Positions 34,769-43,678 of a DNA stretch of 64,000 bases are shown one piece after another. The notes beneath the pieces were generated by a model. It was not told the DNA's origin. It saw nothing but the letters and a program-made list of their open reading frames with translations, and did no database searches. This DNA is from Saprospiraceae bacterium (GTDB lineage: Bacteria; Bacteroidota; Bacteroidia; Chitinophagales; Saprospiraceae), in assembly GCA_020628095.1 (NCBI GenBank), contig JAHDFP010000018.1:23011-87010 (forward strand), written 5' to 3'. Position 1 is the stretch's first letter; every line of letters starts with the position of its first letter. The position numbers were made by a program, and so were the translations under genes.

Positions 34769-35582
34769 GTTCTATGTAGTGACATTACTGTTATGGCATG
34801 GAGCTAATATTAGTAGTCAGGGTAATTGCCTTCTATATAAAGAGGGAAGTAAAGAAAGGCAAGCATGCGAGTTATCCCATCGAGTCGCAGAATACAGACA
34901 AGGCAGCAGAGAATCTCAGGACTTACTCGACCAAGTAATCAAACTAAACCCAAATTACGCTTGGGCCTACTACGAAAAATCCGTACCGTTCTTCAAACGT
35001 GGATTACTCTCAGAAGGTCTATGGCTAATCAATAAAGCCATAGAATTAGAGCCAAATAAATACTTGTACTACCGCGCCTACTGGTACTTTTATAATCGTA
35101 GCTATGACAACTGCATTAAAGACTTAGAAGAACTGTATACCATTTATAATCCAACTTACCGAAGCACCCCAGGAGGGGAATTAGAAATGAGATTGTTGCT
35201 TGGAATAAGTTACACATATAAGAACAATCCCGCCAAAGGTATTAAATGGGTGCAGGACCTGATGGAAGATTATAAAGAGCAACCACATCTGAAGGGATTA
35301 TATGACCATTACTGCCTAGGCATACTCTACTTCAATAATCAACAATATGATCTGGCGAAAACTGAGTTTGAAAAACAGACGTCTGTAGACGACAACTTCG
35401 CAGACACCTATTATTATCTCGGATTAATTAGTCAAAAAAGAGAAGAAAATGGCGTAGCTAAGAGATTTTTTCAGATTGCTTTAGAAAAGATGAACGGTCT
35501 TACAGGTGGATATAGCACCAATCTATTTACTGAGATGAACATATATAAAAAAGATATTGAATTAGCCCTACGGCAACTTTAG
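34740..35582 (+). CDS. Secreted TPR-repeat protein
   Basis: A 280-residue protein with a signal peptide (VVTLLLWHGANISSQG) and several tetratricopeptide repeats: AWAYYEKSVPFFKRGLLSEG, then IELEPNKYLYYRAYWYFYNRS, and near the end YCLGILYFNNQQYDLAKTEF and ADTYYYLGLISQKREENG. TPRs mediate protein contacts. It overlaps the upstream lipoprotein gene; starting at ATG 34755 would reduce the overlap to 14 bases and still keep the signal. The coupled pair probably forms a periplasmic complex. Confidence 0.75.
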   Translation: MAKSNMLFYRFYVVTLLLWHGANISSQGNCLLYKEGSKERQACELSHRVAEYRQGSRESQDLLDQVIKLNPNYAWAYYEKSVPFFKRGLLSEGLWLINKAIELEPNKYLYYRAYWYFYNRSYDNCIKDLEELYTIYNPTYRSTPGGELEMRLLLGISYTYKNNPAKGIKWVQDLMEDYKEQPHLKGLYDHYCLGILYFNNQQYDLAKTEFEKQTSVDDNFADTYYYLGLISQKREENGVAKRFFQIALEKMNGLTGGYSTNLFTEMNIYKKDIELALRQL

Positions 35583-35644
35583 TTCTTCTGAACCGAACTA
35601 ATAAACAAGATTAAATTTTTATCATTGAGGTCAAATCATCTACG

Positions 35645-36049
35645 ATGTCAGGAGAAAAAAATCTAAAAAAACTAATCAGCAATTTAAGGCCTATCTTGAA
35701 TGAAGGAGAATATGTATTTGTTTCGGTTGCTGACGCTTCCATTATACCAAGAAATCTTAGTCTTGTAGAAATAAAGGAAAAGGAAGGTATCACCTTGGTG
35801 CTAAGTAAAAACGATGCAGATAGGCTCGACTTACCATATAGTTATATTGCTACATGGATTACTCTAGAGGTTCATTCTTCTTTAGAGGCCATCGGATTGA
35901 CGGCCGCATTTTCGAGAGCGTTAGCTGCTGCTAATATTAGCTGCAATGTAATCGCAGGATACTACCATGACCATATTTTTGTCGACCACAAGGATAGTCA
36001 ATTAGCCCTACAAACGCTGATAAAATTGTCAGAATCAATTAACGAATAA
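35645..36049 (+). CDS. ACT domain-containing protein (ACT_3 type)
   Basis: A 134-residue cytosolic protein in two halves: an N-terminal segment with FVSVADASIIPRNLSLVEIKEKEG, and a C-terminal ACT-like ligand-binding fold with ITLEVHSSLEAIGLTAAFSRALAAANISCN (cited in parts) and GYYHDHIFVDHKDSQLAL. This matches the two-ACT family COG3602. Such proteins are thought to bind amino acids, but no regulated enzyme is encoded nearby. It is a single gene followed by a weak terminator. Confidence 0.88.
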   Translation: MSGEKNLKKLISNLRPILNEGEYVFVSVADASIIPRNLSLVEIKEKEGITLVLSKNDADRLDLPYSYIATWITLEVHSSLEAIGLTAAFSRALAAANISCNVIAGYYHDHIFVDHKDSQLALQTLIKLSESINE

Positions 36050-36063
36050 AAAAATAAGCACTG

Positions 36064-36092
36064 AATAATATCCGCAGGCATTATTTTTTTAA
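36064..36092 (+). terminator. Weak terminator after the ACT gene
   Basis: AATAAT (36064-36069) pairs with ATTATT (36080-36085), with an inner CC/GG pairing, and is followed directly by five more Ts. The AT-rich stem makes it uncertain. Confidence 0.4.
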
Positions 36093-36155
36093 CGTTTTAA
36101 AATCTATTACCTCCAAGAAGAGTTAGTTACTTTACATTAACAAAAATTTAATTAC

Positions 36156-36365
36156 ATGAAAAAACTGATCATTGCAGCTTGTTCTATACTCTTTTTTGCG
36201 GCAGCGTGTACGGAGAAAAAAAGTACTAAAAACTTAGAAAACAAAGGGGATTCTGAGCAAATCGAATCCATCGAAAAGGAAAATGAAGAATTAAAAAAAT
36301 TAGAAGATGATATCCAAAGTGACATCAAAGAAATAGATGACATTCTTGACGAAGTGGACAAATAG
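36156..36365 (+). CDS. Small coiled-coil lipoprotein
   Basis: A 69-residue lipoprotein: signal MKKLIIAACSILFFAAAC with lipid Cys18, then a highly charged tail with a heptad pattern (IESIEKENEELKKLEDDI). It looks like a Lpp-style or spacer protein that could form a coiled coil in the periplasm. No family is recognised. It lies 42 bases before the Lys/Glu-rich secreted protein, so the two may be one transcript. Confidence 0.7.
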   Translation: MKKLIIAACSILFFAAACTEKKSTKNLENKGDSEQIESIEKENEELKKLEDDIQSDIKEIDDILDEVDK

Positions 36366-36407
36366 ATCATAGAAATCGTCTTAATGAAAACACTAAAACA
36401 TCGAATC

Positions 36408-37133
36408 ATGAAAAATTTAAAACTAATAACGGCAAAATCATTGATGGTTCTACTTCTTTTTGGATTGTCCTCTTTGCATCTAAATGCGCAAGGTCAAGGT
36501 AAGGGAAAGGGGAAAGAGAAAATGGAAGAAATGAAAGAAAAAGGCAACTCTAAAGCGAAAGAAATAAAAGCTAAGGGCAAATCAAAGTCCGATGAAATGA
36601 AGAATAAGGGAAAAGCCAAAGCGGAGGAGATGAAAAATAAAATAAAAGACAGGGATCAAGATGACGAAATAGATGAAGGTGAAGAAAAACTGAAGGGTAA
36701 AGAAAAAGCTGAAAAGATGAAAAGCAAGAATAAAGACAAAGGTGATGATGACGATGACAATGATGAAGAATTAGAAGATAAGAAAGTAAAAAGTAAAGAG
36801 GATAAAAAGTCCAAAGGACATGCCTACGGAAAAAACAAGGGCGAGACGTCTGGAAAGGAATTTGGGCAAGCTAGAGCACAAGCAGCCAAGTCAAAAAATA
36901 AAGAACGAAAAGAGACCTTAGGTCAAACTGCTAATCGCGGAAACGACAAAGTCAAAGAAGCCAAAGAAAAAATCAAGAACGCTAAGGATAAAGCAAAAAA
37001 AGAGAAAGAGGAAGGAAAGATATCTGAAGCAGAATACAAAGAAAAAGAGGAAAAATTAAAACAGGCCGAAAAGAAGGTCTCGGAGCTAGAAGTCAAGGTA
37101 AGTGAGGCGAAGAAGAAAATAAAACAAGATTAG
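36408..37133 (+). CDS. Secreted Lys/Glu-rich coiled-coil protein
   Basis: I start at ATG 36408 since it gives a normal signal peptide (MKNLKLITAKSLMVLLLFGLSSLHLNAQ, shown by its hydrophobic core LMVLLLFGLSS); ATG 36384 would add eight residues. The mature 215 or so residues are mostly Lys, Glu, Asp, Gly and Ala, with short tandem units such as KGKAKAEEMKNK and KGKEKAEKMKSK (GKxKxxEMKxK). An acidic run (GDDDDDNDEE) follows and a long C-terminal helix EEGKISEAEYKEKEEKLKQA. It is probably disordered or coiled-coil and may bind polyanions or DNA; this is a guess from charge. A strong terminator follows. Confidence 0.75.
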   Translation: MKNLKLITAKSLMVLLLFGLSSLHLNAQGQGKGKGKEKMEEMKEKGNSKAKEIKAKGKSKSDEMKNKGKAKAEEMKNKIKDRDQDDEIDEGEEKLKGKEKAEKMKSKNKDKGDDDDDNDEELEDKKVKSKEDKKSKGHAYGKNKGETSGKEFGQARAQAAKSKNKERKETLGQTANRGNDKVKEAKEKIKNAKDKAKKEKEEGKISEAEYKEKEEKLKQAEKKVSELEVKVSEAKKKIKQD

Positions 37134-37163
37134 ACAGTAGAGAAGACCGGATTGTATCATGAT

Positions 37164-37210
37164 AAAGCCAAATACTTTTTGAAAGTAAAAGTATTTGGCT
37201 TTTTTATTTT
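37164..37210 (+). terminator. Strong rho-independent terminator
   Basis: A perfect 16-bp stem (37164-37179 with 37187-37202), a 7-base loop and a trailing TTTATTTT. The 3' side abuts the end of the arylsulfotransferase-like gene on the - strand. Confidence 0.85.
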
Positions 37211-38831
37211 AATTATCAGTGATTAGCAAAGCACTATAAGTTTCTCCTGTGGTCAAATCATTAATCAAACCAAAGACTACATTGGAATCATTAAAAATGT
37301 ATGATGGAATATAATGTACATTTTCCTTAGCCACTTCCCGATATATGACCTGACCACCTATGGTAGTGAATGTGATCAACCATTTGTGGTCTGTCGAATT
37401 AATAACACCTATACCTCCGTTACTATTTGTGAAATAGGATCTATCATCCGATGGTGGTAATCGATCCAAAGTACTCAAAACGACAGACTGACAATCATCC
37501 TCTATCGGTGATAACTCTATGGGTACAGACGGCTCTAGTATTTTATCCGCTAATCCTTCGTAATCGGAAGCATACCTTGTTGCTCTGAAAAGAGAATTGA
37601 ATCGCGGTCGTGCACCTTGTACTCCAGGCCCACCATTTCTATTGACGGGATAGATATATTCCCATACTAATTCTTCTTCAGCACTAATCTCCATAAGATG
37701 TCCACTCCTTCCTTCGAGTATAAGTAGGTTGCCATTATCCAATACCTGTACTCCTGACAAAATATCAGAATACAACGATGGATTAGTATAGCTCATAAAG
37801 ACTTCTTCATCACCAAAACCGTTGTTATAAACGTAGTTACCGTCCGATGAAGGATTACGAAAAAGCAAAGCCGCAGATTGTCGATTGCTTATATACTCGT
37901 TATTGAATACACTAAAATCATACTTATTATCATCAGACAATATCCATTTTATATCATGTTGCTTATTTAACTTTCTATCACTTTCATCGCCCCTATTATA
38001 AGCTTGAGGGTTTCCATACCGGTATAATATATCGCCACCTTTACCATATATCCCTCCGATACTTCCTTCGGCTTCTTCCGTTGTGGTCGAGTGATCGATA
38101 ATATATATCTCGCTAGTATTTCTGGCGCTGACAGCAATCTGATCTAAGGCTTCGTTATAATCGACTGCATTGATATGAAGCCAATCTTCATTGACTCTTT
38201 GCTGACCATCTATATAGTTGATATTCATTTTTTCTGGATGGTCAGATATTATACCATAATTTTCCAGACTTGGGTTATGATCTTGTATGAGGTGATCCCA
38301 GATACTCCATCTCCATACTATATCATACTGATTATTATCCAGTATCTCTATCTCCAGCAGAGCTTCAGACCAAACTGCCCCATCTTCTATGCGGCCTTTT
38401 TCTTTGGCCTCCGCTTCTGATTTTAATTCCCACACAGTACATAAAAAGTTACCATTAGGTAATAGTGCCATATCATGGTGAGACTGCCGCATATTATCGG
38501 CTATACGAATACTCCACAACAGCTCTCCATCCCAGTCGAATAACTCGAATACACCCCCTGCTCCACCTGCATTAAAAGCACCATCTACCAATCCCGCTCT
38601 CAATAATGATCCATCCTTCCTCAGATAACATGCCTGTCCAGCTGGGTACTCACTTATCCATTCGTTGACTATATATCCACAGGCGTCGATGAGATAAGTT
38701 GATTCGTTATTACTCATGAGTGTATAACCTTGATCCGCTTGGTCAGTATAGTGGATAAGGCCTAATGTCCTGTCCTGAGCTATAAAGCAATAGGGCATAA
38801 AAATTAAAATCAAGAAAGAAAAACCTCTCAT
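37209..38831 (-). CDS. Aryl-sulfate sulfotransferase-like secreted protein
   Basis: A 540-residue secreted beta-propeller protein with signal peptide (MRGFSFLILIFMPYCFIAQ). The features of the arylsulfotransferase family are HHDMALLPNGNFL, DWLHINAVDYN, KQHDIKWIL and GVQVLDNGNLLILEGRSGH; the conserved His residues are the candidates for the catalytic site. The family moves sulfate from a phenolic donor without PAPS, but many Bacteroidota members are untested. The end (VHYIPSYIF ... YSALLITDN) may be a shortened sorting domain. A terminator separates it from the TonB-dependent receptor upstream. Confidence 0.8.
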   Translation of the reverse strand: MRGFSFLILIFMPYCFIAQDRTLGLIHYTDQADQGYTLMSNNESTYLIDACGYIVNEWISEYPAGQACYLRKDGSLLRAGLVDGAFNAGGAGGVFELFDWDGELLWSIRIADNMRQSHHDMALLPNGNFLCTVWELKSEAEAKEKGRIEDGAVWSEALLEIEILDNNQYDIVWRWSIWDHLIQDHNPSLENYGIISDHPEKMNINYIDGQQRVNEDWLHINAVDYNEALDQIAVSARNTSEIYIIDHSTTTEEAEGSIGGIYGKGGDILYRYGNPQAYNRGDESDRKLNKQHDIKWILSDDNKYDFSVFNNEYISNRQSAALLFRNPSSDGNYVYNNGFGDEEVFMSYTNPSLYSDILSGVQVLDNGNLLILEGRSGHLMEISAEEELVWEYIYPVNRNGGPGVQGARPRFNSLFRATRYASDYEGLADKILEPSVPIELSPIEDDCQSVVLSTLDRLPPSDDRSYFTNSNGGIGVINSTDHKWLITFTTIGGQVIYREVAKENVHYIPSYIFNDSNVVFGLINDLTTGETYSALLITDN

Positions 38832-38837
38832 AATATT

Positions 38838-38873
38838 AAAAGAAAAGGGTTGACTTACTTAGAAGCCAACCCT
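38838..38873 (-). terminator. Terminator after the TonB-dependent receptor
   Basis: On the - strand AGGGTTGGCTT pairs with AAGTCAACCCT (one mismatch) and is followed by TTTTCTTTT. It lies in the 64-bp gap before the sulfotransferase-like gene, so read-through would be reduced. Confidence 0.7.
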
Positions 38874-38895
38874 CTGTAAATTTTATTCGTAATTA

Positions 38896-41595
38896 TTAAA
38901 AATTAAAGCCTAATCTACCGAATAAGTACATTCCATCTGATCCCATCTGGACAGAATCATTAAATCCACCCTGATCCGTCCATCCATCAAACTGAGGTGT
39001 CGGATAAGCATTCAATAAATTATTTGCACCTAAAGTTAACTTCAAATTATTAGTCAAATTATATCCAAGACTCAGGTCTAGGACACCCGCACTTTCGTAT
39101 ATATCTGTAGCCACCGCAAATAATGCATCGGCTTCCGCTTGATTAGTAGCAGGTGAATCTACCCATTGAAAATCCTGTAACGTTACTTCACTAAATAAGG
39201 TATAGTTCAACTGTATATCAAAACCAGCTAGCTCAGTACCTACATTAAATCCTATCTTATAATCTGGCGCCGCCGCTTCCAGGTATGCTCTAGAAAAAGG
39301 ACCAAAGAAAGTGTACTCGTTGAGGTCACCACTGTTGATACTTTCTATTTCAGTATTGTTGAAATTAGCCGCTATCCCTACGTTCAATCTATTCGCATCT
39401 GTTATATTCAATCGGTATCCCAATACAATATCTACTCCCGTTGTTTTAGTATCGACACCATTAGCAAAAAACTGGGCCGCATCTGCTCCGACATTAAGAG
39501 ATGACGCATCGAATACATCCGTCAGTACTATCCTGTCGGTTACACTTATCTGATATGCATCTATCGTCGCTGTCAATCCATCCTTTTTATAGGTCAATCC
39601 CACGGCAAGGTTATTGGCTTTCTCCTCCTTGAGAGATTCTATACCGAATCCTTTGGCTACTGTGCTGGTATTAGATGCCAATAATGTTCTTTCTGATCTT
39701 CCCGCAACAATATTATTAAACAACAAATTGTAATGAATCTGAGACAAGGATGGTGCCCTAAAGCCCGAAGACACAGAAGCCCTAATAGATAGTCCATCCA
39801 TTAATTTGTATCGTGTTGCTAGCTTATAATTAAGCGTATTACCAAAGTCACTATAGTTTTCGTAACGTAATGCTGCCGCTACAAGAAAGGCATCTGACAC
39901 ATTCAATTCGACATCACCAAAGAAACCGATATTCGATCTATTTCTATCTACTTCATTAGCAGGACTATATCCAGGAAATCCTTGAGATCCTCCAGAAGGT
40001 TGCTGACCAAATTCGTTGACAAAAGGCGTCTGTACGGCAGGGTTAGTTATCGCGATACCGTTTTCGTCATAGGTTGCATAAGAGGCCTCTTCTCCTGCAA
40101 ATATTCTGAAATTCTCTGATCGGAATTCTGTTCCGAAAGCAAAGTTGAGACCACTCATAATGCCATCATAATACTTAGAAAAATTAAGACCCGTGACATT
40201 CATACTAAGACTATGTCCTCCCGCATCAAAATCCGTCGGAGAGGCCGCACCCAATGATGCATTATTAGACCCCTTAATGAAGTAGTGAAAATTATTATCT
40301 CCGTAGGTGTGACTAAAGTCGGCAGTCCATCCACTAGCTAAATCATGCTTAACCCCTACGGTAGCAGATTTATCTTTGATGATGGAAGTGATACGCGGTG
40401 TAAATCCATTAGGATATAAACTAGGTACAGCTCTGGAGTCACCATCTGCACCAGGAGCACTTCTAGAAAATGCAAATGCATCGGTATCTCTATCTCCTAT
40501 TCCACCGAACATATATAACTCCGTATTATCACCTAAAGGTATCGCACCGTTAGCCATAAATTGGAATTGATCCACAGCCGCGGATCCGTATCCTTTCCTC
40601 CAAGAGAATCCTGGTCTAAGTGTTCTGTCTTTAGTTAAATATTCAGTCGTCAGATTAATATATCCGCCTTCGTCGCCGAGACTCATTCCGTAATTCAAAT
40701 CTACCTTCGTCGTATTACCATCGAATGCCTTATCTCCATCTGGGTCTAACACACGTTGCTTACCGTCTACATTGAATAAAGCATCACCATATTGTTCCTC
40801 GTAAGTTTCTCCTACCGCCGTACTATATGCGCCGTAGGTTACACCACCCGTTACACCATTGGTCTTATCCTTTAGTACGATATTAATAACACCGGCTATT
40901 GCATCTGATCCATACTGTGCCGATGCACCATCTCTCAAGACTTCTATCCTTTTGATAGCTGAGGCAGGAATGGCATTGAGGTCAGTACCAGAGTTACCAC
41001 GTCCACGCGTACCAAAGACATTGACCAAAGAAGACTGATGTCTCCGCTTACCATTAATAAGTACCAAAGTCTGATCTGGACCTAATCCTCTCAATGAGGC
41101 CGGATCAATGTGATCCGCACCATCAGAACCAGATTGCTTCGTGGCGTTAAAAGAAGGTGCCGCATATTGTAAAATCTGATTGATCTCTACCTTGCCTGAT
41201 TGTGCTGCTATATCAGCCACGTCTATAACATCTACAGCGACAGGGGAATCCGTCGCAGTCCTATTATAGCTTCGTGAGCCGACCACTGTAATGTCTCCAA
41301 GCGTCACACCATCCAAGAGTGCAACATCTACCGAACCTGCACCATTGAGGTCTATGCTTTGAGTTATATATCCGATATAACTCACTACGATGGTGGCTTG
41401 GTCATCAGAGACAGTCAGGCTATATCTACCATCTAAATCAGTAACGGTACCATTGCTAGTACCTTTTTCTAATACGTTAACACCTATTAATGGAGAGTTG
41501 TCATCATCTAGGACTGTACCAGAAACCGTATGCTGTGCAAGCATCGATCCCATTACCGCCATAGACAAAATGAGAATAAGTAAGAGTTTTTTCAT
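38896..41595 (-). CDS. TonB-dependent outer membrane receptor with carboxypeptidase-regulatory-like domain
   Basis: An 899-residue receptor. The signal peptide is followed by a CarboxypepD_reg-like domain (HTVSGTVLDDDNSPLIGVNV ... SYIGYITQSIDL). The plug domain contains LRGLGPDQTLVLINGKRR and VLRDGASAQYGSDAIAGVINIVL. The barrel ends with LFGRLGFNF, a terminal Phe. The ligand is not evident, and there is no SusD partner next to it. The plug form (LINGKRRHQSSLVN) is that of siderophore/vitamin/TonB receptors rather than SusC. It is energised by TonB; none of the inner-membrane ExbB/D genes is nearby. Confidence 0.92.
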   Translation of the reverse strand: MKKLLLILILSMAVMGSMLAQHTVSGTVLDDDNSPLIGVNVLEKGTSNGTVTDLDGRYSLTVSDDQATIVVSYIGYITQSIDLNGAGSVDVALLDGVTLGDITVVGSRSYNRTATDSPVAVDVIDVADIAAQSGKVEINQILQYAAPSFNATKQSGSDGADHIDPASLRGLGPDQTLVLINGKRRHQSSLVNVFGTRGRGNSGTDLNAIPASAIKRIEVLRDGASAQYGSDAIAGVINIVLKDKTNGVTGGVTYGAYSTAVGETYEEQYGDALFNVDGKQRVLDPDGDKAFDGNTTKVDLNYGMSLGDEGGYINLTTEYLTKDRTLRPGFSWRKGYGSAAVDQFQFMANGAIPLGDNTELYMFGGIGDRDTDAFAFSRSAPGADGDSRAVPSLYPNGFTPRITSIIKDKSATVGVKHDLASGWTADFSHTYGDNNFHYFIKGSNNASLGAASPTDFDAGGHSLSMNVTGLNFSKYYDGIMSGLNFAFGTEFRSENFRIFAGEEASYATYDENGIAITNPAVQTPFVNEFGQQPSGGSQGFPGYSPANEVDRNRSNIGFFGDVELNVSDAFLVAAALRYENYSDFGNTLNYKLATRYKLMDGLSIRASVSSGFRAPSLSQIHYNLLFNNIVAGRSERTLLASNTSTVAKGFGIESLKEEKANNLAVGLTYKKDGLTATIDAYQISVTDRIVLTDVFDASSLNVGADAAQFFANGVDTKTTGVDIVLGYRLNITDANRLNVGIAANFNNTEIESINSGDLNEYTFFGPFSRAYLEAAAPDYKIGFNVGTELAGFDIQLNYTLFSEVTLQDFQWVDSPATNQAEADALFAVATDIYESAGVLDLSLGYNLTNNLKLTLGANNLLNAYPTPQFDGWTDQGGFNDSVQMGSDGMYLFGRLGFNF

Positions 41596-41746
41596 AATAG
41601 ATTAGTTTTATTGATACAACAAGGTATTCAATTTTCTATAGTTCCGATTATAATTATGAAGTTTCGTAACTGTTTCAATCTACATGAAGTGATATACTCC
41701 AAATATGTCAAAGCGAGGAATGCAGATTCTTAGATCAATATTTCTA

Positions 41747-42514
41747 TTACCGAATGTGAATACTTTCCCTAATTTCCCTTTGCAGGGCAAAATAATTTTT
41801 CATATTCACCTTGACACAAAATTTATCCCTACCAAGAGTATCTATCGAAAACATTTCTTCAAAAGGATATAGAGTCAGTCTCTTTTCTTTCGTGGCGAAG
41901 TCTTGTACAAGACGCGATTCTTGCAAGTAGCCATTATAATAGACCTTGATCTCATTTAGTCCCTTCGCATTAATTGTATCACCTCGCGTATTATCCTTGA
42001 TGGATTTAAGAAAGTCATTTTTGGGCCTTAAGAGGTTCAGTATTGTGGCTTCTATCTGAAGGGTTGTAGATTCTTCATTCTGGTTGTATGATACTTTTAT
42101 TCTATTACGACTTCTGCCAGAAGGACGATTGTACGTATCATAATATACAAGAATGGAGTCCATGGCATTGGGTAAGATTGGATCGGTAGGCCATACAGCC
42201 TCCGTACACTTACAACCCGTCACAACCTCATTTATGAGTACTTCTTTGTCACTAGTATTAGTAAATACAAACTGTGCAATAATCGTATCCCCTGCAACCA
42301 CAATATCGTATTCCATATTTGGATTCTCGAACAATAAAGAAGATATATCGGAATCACTTTCGATACTAAGTTGATTTATTTTGTCTGGAGTTGTTTCTAT
42401 TTCTGTCCTATTGGTTGCCGACGAGTCAGCCTCAGTGTAGTTTTTAGAACCTTGGCAACCGCAATAAGAAATGATGGTTATTAGTGGAAGGGTAAAAAAG
42501 TAGTTTTTCTTCAT
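41747..42514 (-). CDS. DUF1573 lipoprotein
   Basis: A 255-residue lipoprotein (lipid Cys18 or Cys20 near the CGC). Residues about 70-160 match DUF1573: YDIVVAGDTIIAQFVFTNTSDKEVLI, then VVTGCKCTEAVWPTDPILPNAMDSILVYYDT (cited in parts), and the GRSRNRIKV strand. This Ig-like fold is common in Bacteroidota secreted proteins. The CKC pair is typical of the family. The C-terminal 90 residues are unassigned. The function is unknown; the gene is probably monocistronic. Confidence 0.82.
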   Translation of the reverse strand: MKKNYFFTLPLITIISYCGCQGSKNYTEADSSATNRTEIETTPDKINQLSIESDSDISSLLFENPNMEYDIVVAGDTIIAQFVFTNTSDKEVLINEVVTGCKCTEAVWPTDPILPNAMDSILVYYDTYNRPSGRSRNRIKVSYNQNEESTTLQIEATILNLLRPKNDFLKSIKDNTRGDTINAKGLNEIKVYYNGYLQESRLVQDFATKEKRLTLYPFEEMFSIDTLGRDKFCVKVNMKNYFALQREIRESIHIR

Positions 42515-42570
42515 ATCTAAAAAGCTAAATCAAAGACATAAGTTAATCTGCCTGCTAAAAAATCTATCCA

Positions 42571-42586
42571 AGTCAAATATTTGACT
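42571..42586. repeat. Perfect 16-bp palindrome AGTCAAATATTTGACT
   Basis: It lies 57 bases before the DUF1573 gene and 14 bases after the end of the next upstream gene. On the - strand a run of six Ts follows eight bases further on, so it may be a weak terminator or an operator for the DUF1573 gene. Confidence 0.35.
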
Positions 42587-42599
42587 CTTATAAAAGACT

Positions 42600-43517
42600 T
42601 CACTTTTTAACACTATACACTATTTCCTTTTTAATAAAGCTTCCATCCTTACTGTAAGCAACTACTATTAATGCTTCGTGCGAAGAACTTATTTTGATGT
42701 TTTCCTTTTCACGAGTACTTAAAATCAATTGACCTAACATATCGTAAAATTCAATTTTGGCTATTTTTTCACTTCGGTCCTTTATATTTATTTCATCACT
42801 AAAGGGATTTGGATATACCAATACCTCTACATCTCTTAGTTGATCTTCATTTTTCAAACTATTGATTAGAGAATCATCCCACTCCTGGCAAATAGAAGTA
42901 ACATAATTTCCATATTCTTGAACATCAGATTTATAGTAACAAAGTTCATAATATGGAATATCAGTCCAAGGGTTTTCAAGTTGGTATAAATTAAAATTGA
43001 CATCAATTGCACCTATGTTTTCTTTAATTATTATCGAAAACTCACTCCATTCCTCTGGAGAGTCATGTAATTTGATATCAAATAATTGACTCACTAACGA
43101 ATCTTCATTTAAAGTTATGTTCTTCACTTTTACCGAATAATCTGCATAATATTTAAATTCAAGGAAATCCACTTGACCACCTATCATTAAATCAAAATCA
43201 TACATTTTCAACTCTTTGGACTTTTCTTCATTGTAGAAATATATACAACAACTATCACTTCTTACATAGTAATTCTTTAAAGAAACTGTATCATAATCTG
43301 TTCTATCACTATTAAAGTATAATCCTTCTCTATTCAGAATTGTGTATTGGATATTATTAATTTGTGTGTCTTGATTCGTATTTGTTATTATTTCCTTACC
43401 AAGTTTATGCATGTCAAAATAGTTATATGTCCAGACAGCATTACGTTCTATTCTTGAATTTTGACTTATTAGATTTAAAGATGATATTAGAAATATGATT
43501 AGCAATAATTTTTTCAT
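42600..43517 (-). CDS. T9SS type A sorting domain protein, function unknown
   Basis: A 305-residue secreted protein with signal peptide (MKKLLLIIFLISSLNLISQN). The body (about 20-225) is beta-rich and has several Cys residues (CCIYFYNEE, CYYKSD, CQEW) but no recognised family. The C-terminus is a sorting domain starting at VLVYPNPFSDEINIK, with KIEFYDMLGQLIL and VAYSKDGSFIKK. The upstream -7 element at 43594 may drive it. It is AT-richer in appearance than its neighbours. Confidence 0.8.
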   Translation of the reverse strand: MKKLLLIIFLISSLNLISQNSRIERNAVWTYNYFDMHKLGKEIITNTNQDTQINNIQYTILNREGLYFNSDRTDYDTVSLKNYYVRSDSCCIYFYNEEKSKELKMYDFDLMIGGQVDFLEFKYYADYSVKVKNITLNEDSLVSQLFDIKLHDSPEEWSEFSIIIKENIGAIDVNFNLYQLENPWTDIPYYELCYYKSDVQEYGNYVTSICQEWDDSLINSLKNEDQLRDVEVLVYPNPFSDEINIKDRSEKIAKIEFYDMLGQLILSTREKENIKISSSHEALIVVAYSKDGSFIKKEIVYSVKK

Positions 43518-43593
43518 TGAAGTTGTTTTTAATTTTTAGACTATTGTGCTATTAGACACTAAAATACTTAAGCGTAACATTTAGTTTCATTTG

Positions 43594-43601
43594 CAAATAT
43601 A
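43594..43601 (-). promoter_or_regulatory. Possible -7 element for the T9SS gene
   Basis: Reads TATATTTG on the - strand, 77 bases before the start. No -33 TTG was found at the expected distance. Confidence 0.35.
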
Positions 43602-43678
43602 TGCTTTGTTAATTCTAAGATATTTATTCGACTTGCGTGTTCTAGAAAGGTGCATTAAAATTACAAATAGTCTTCTCC

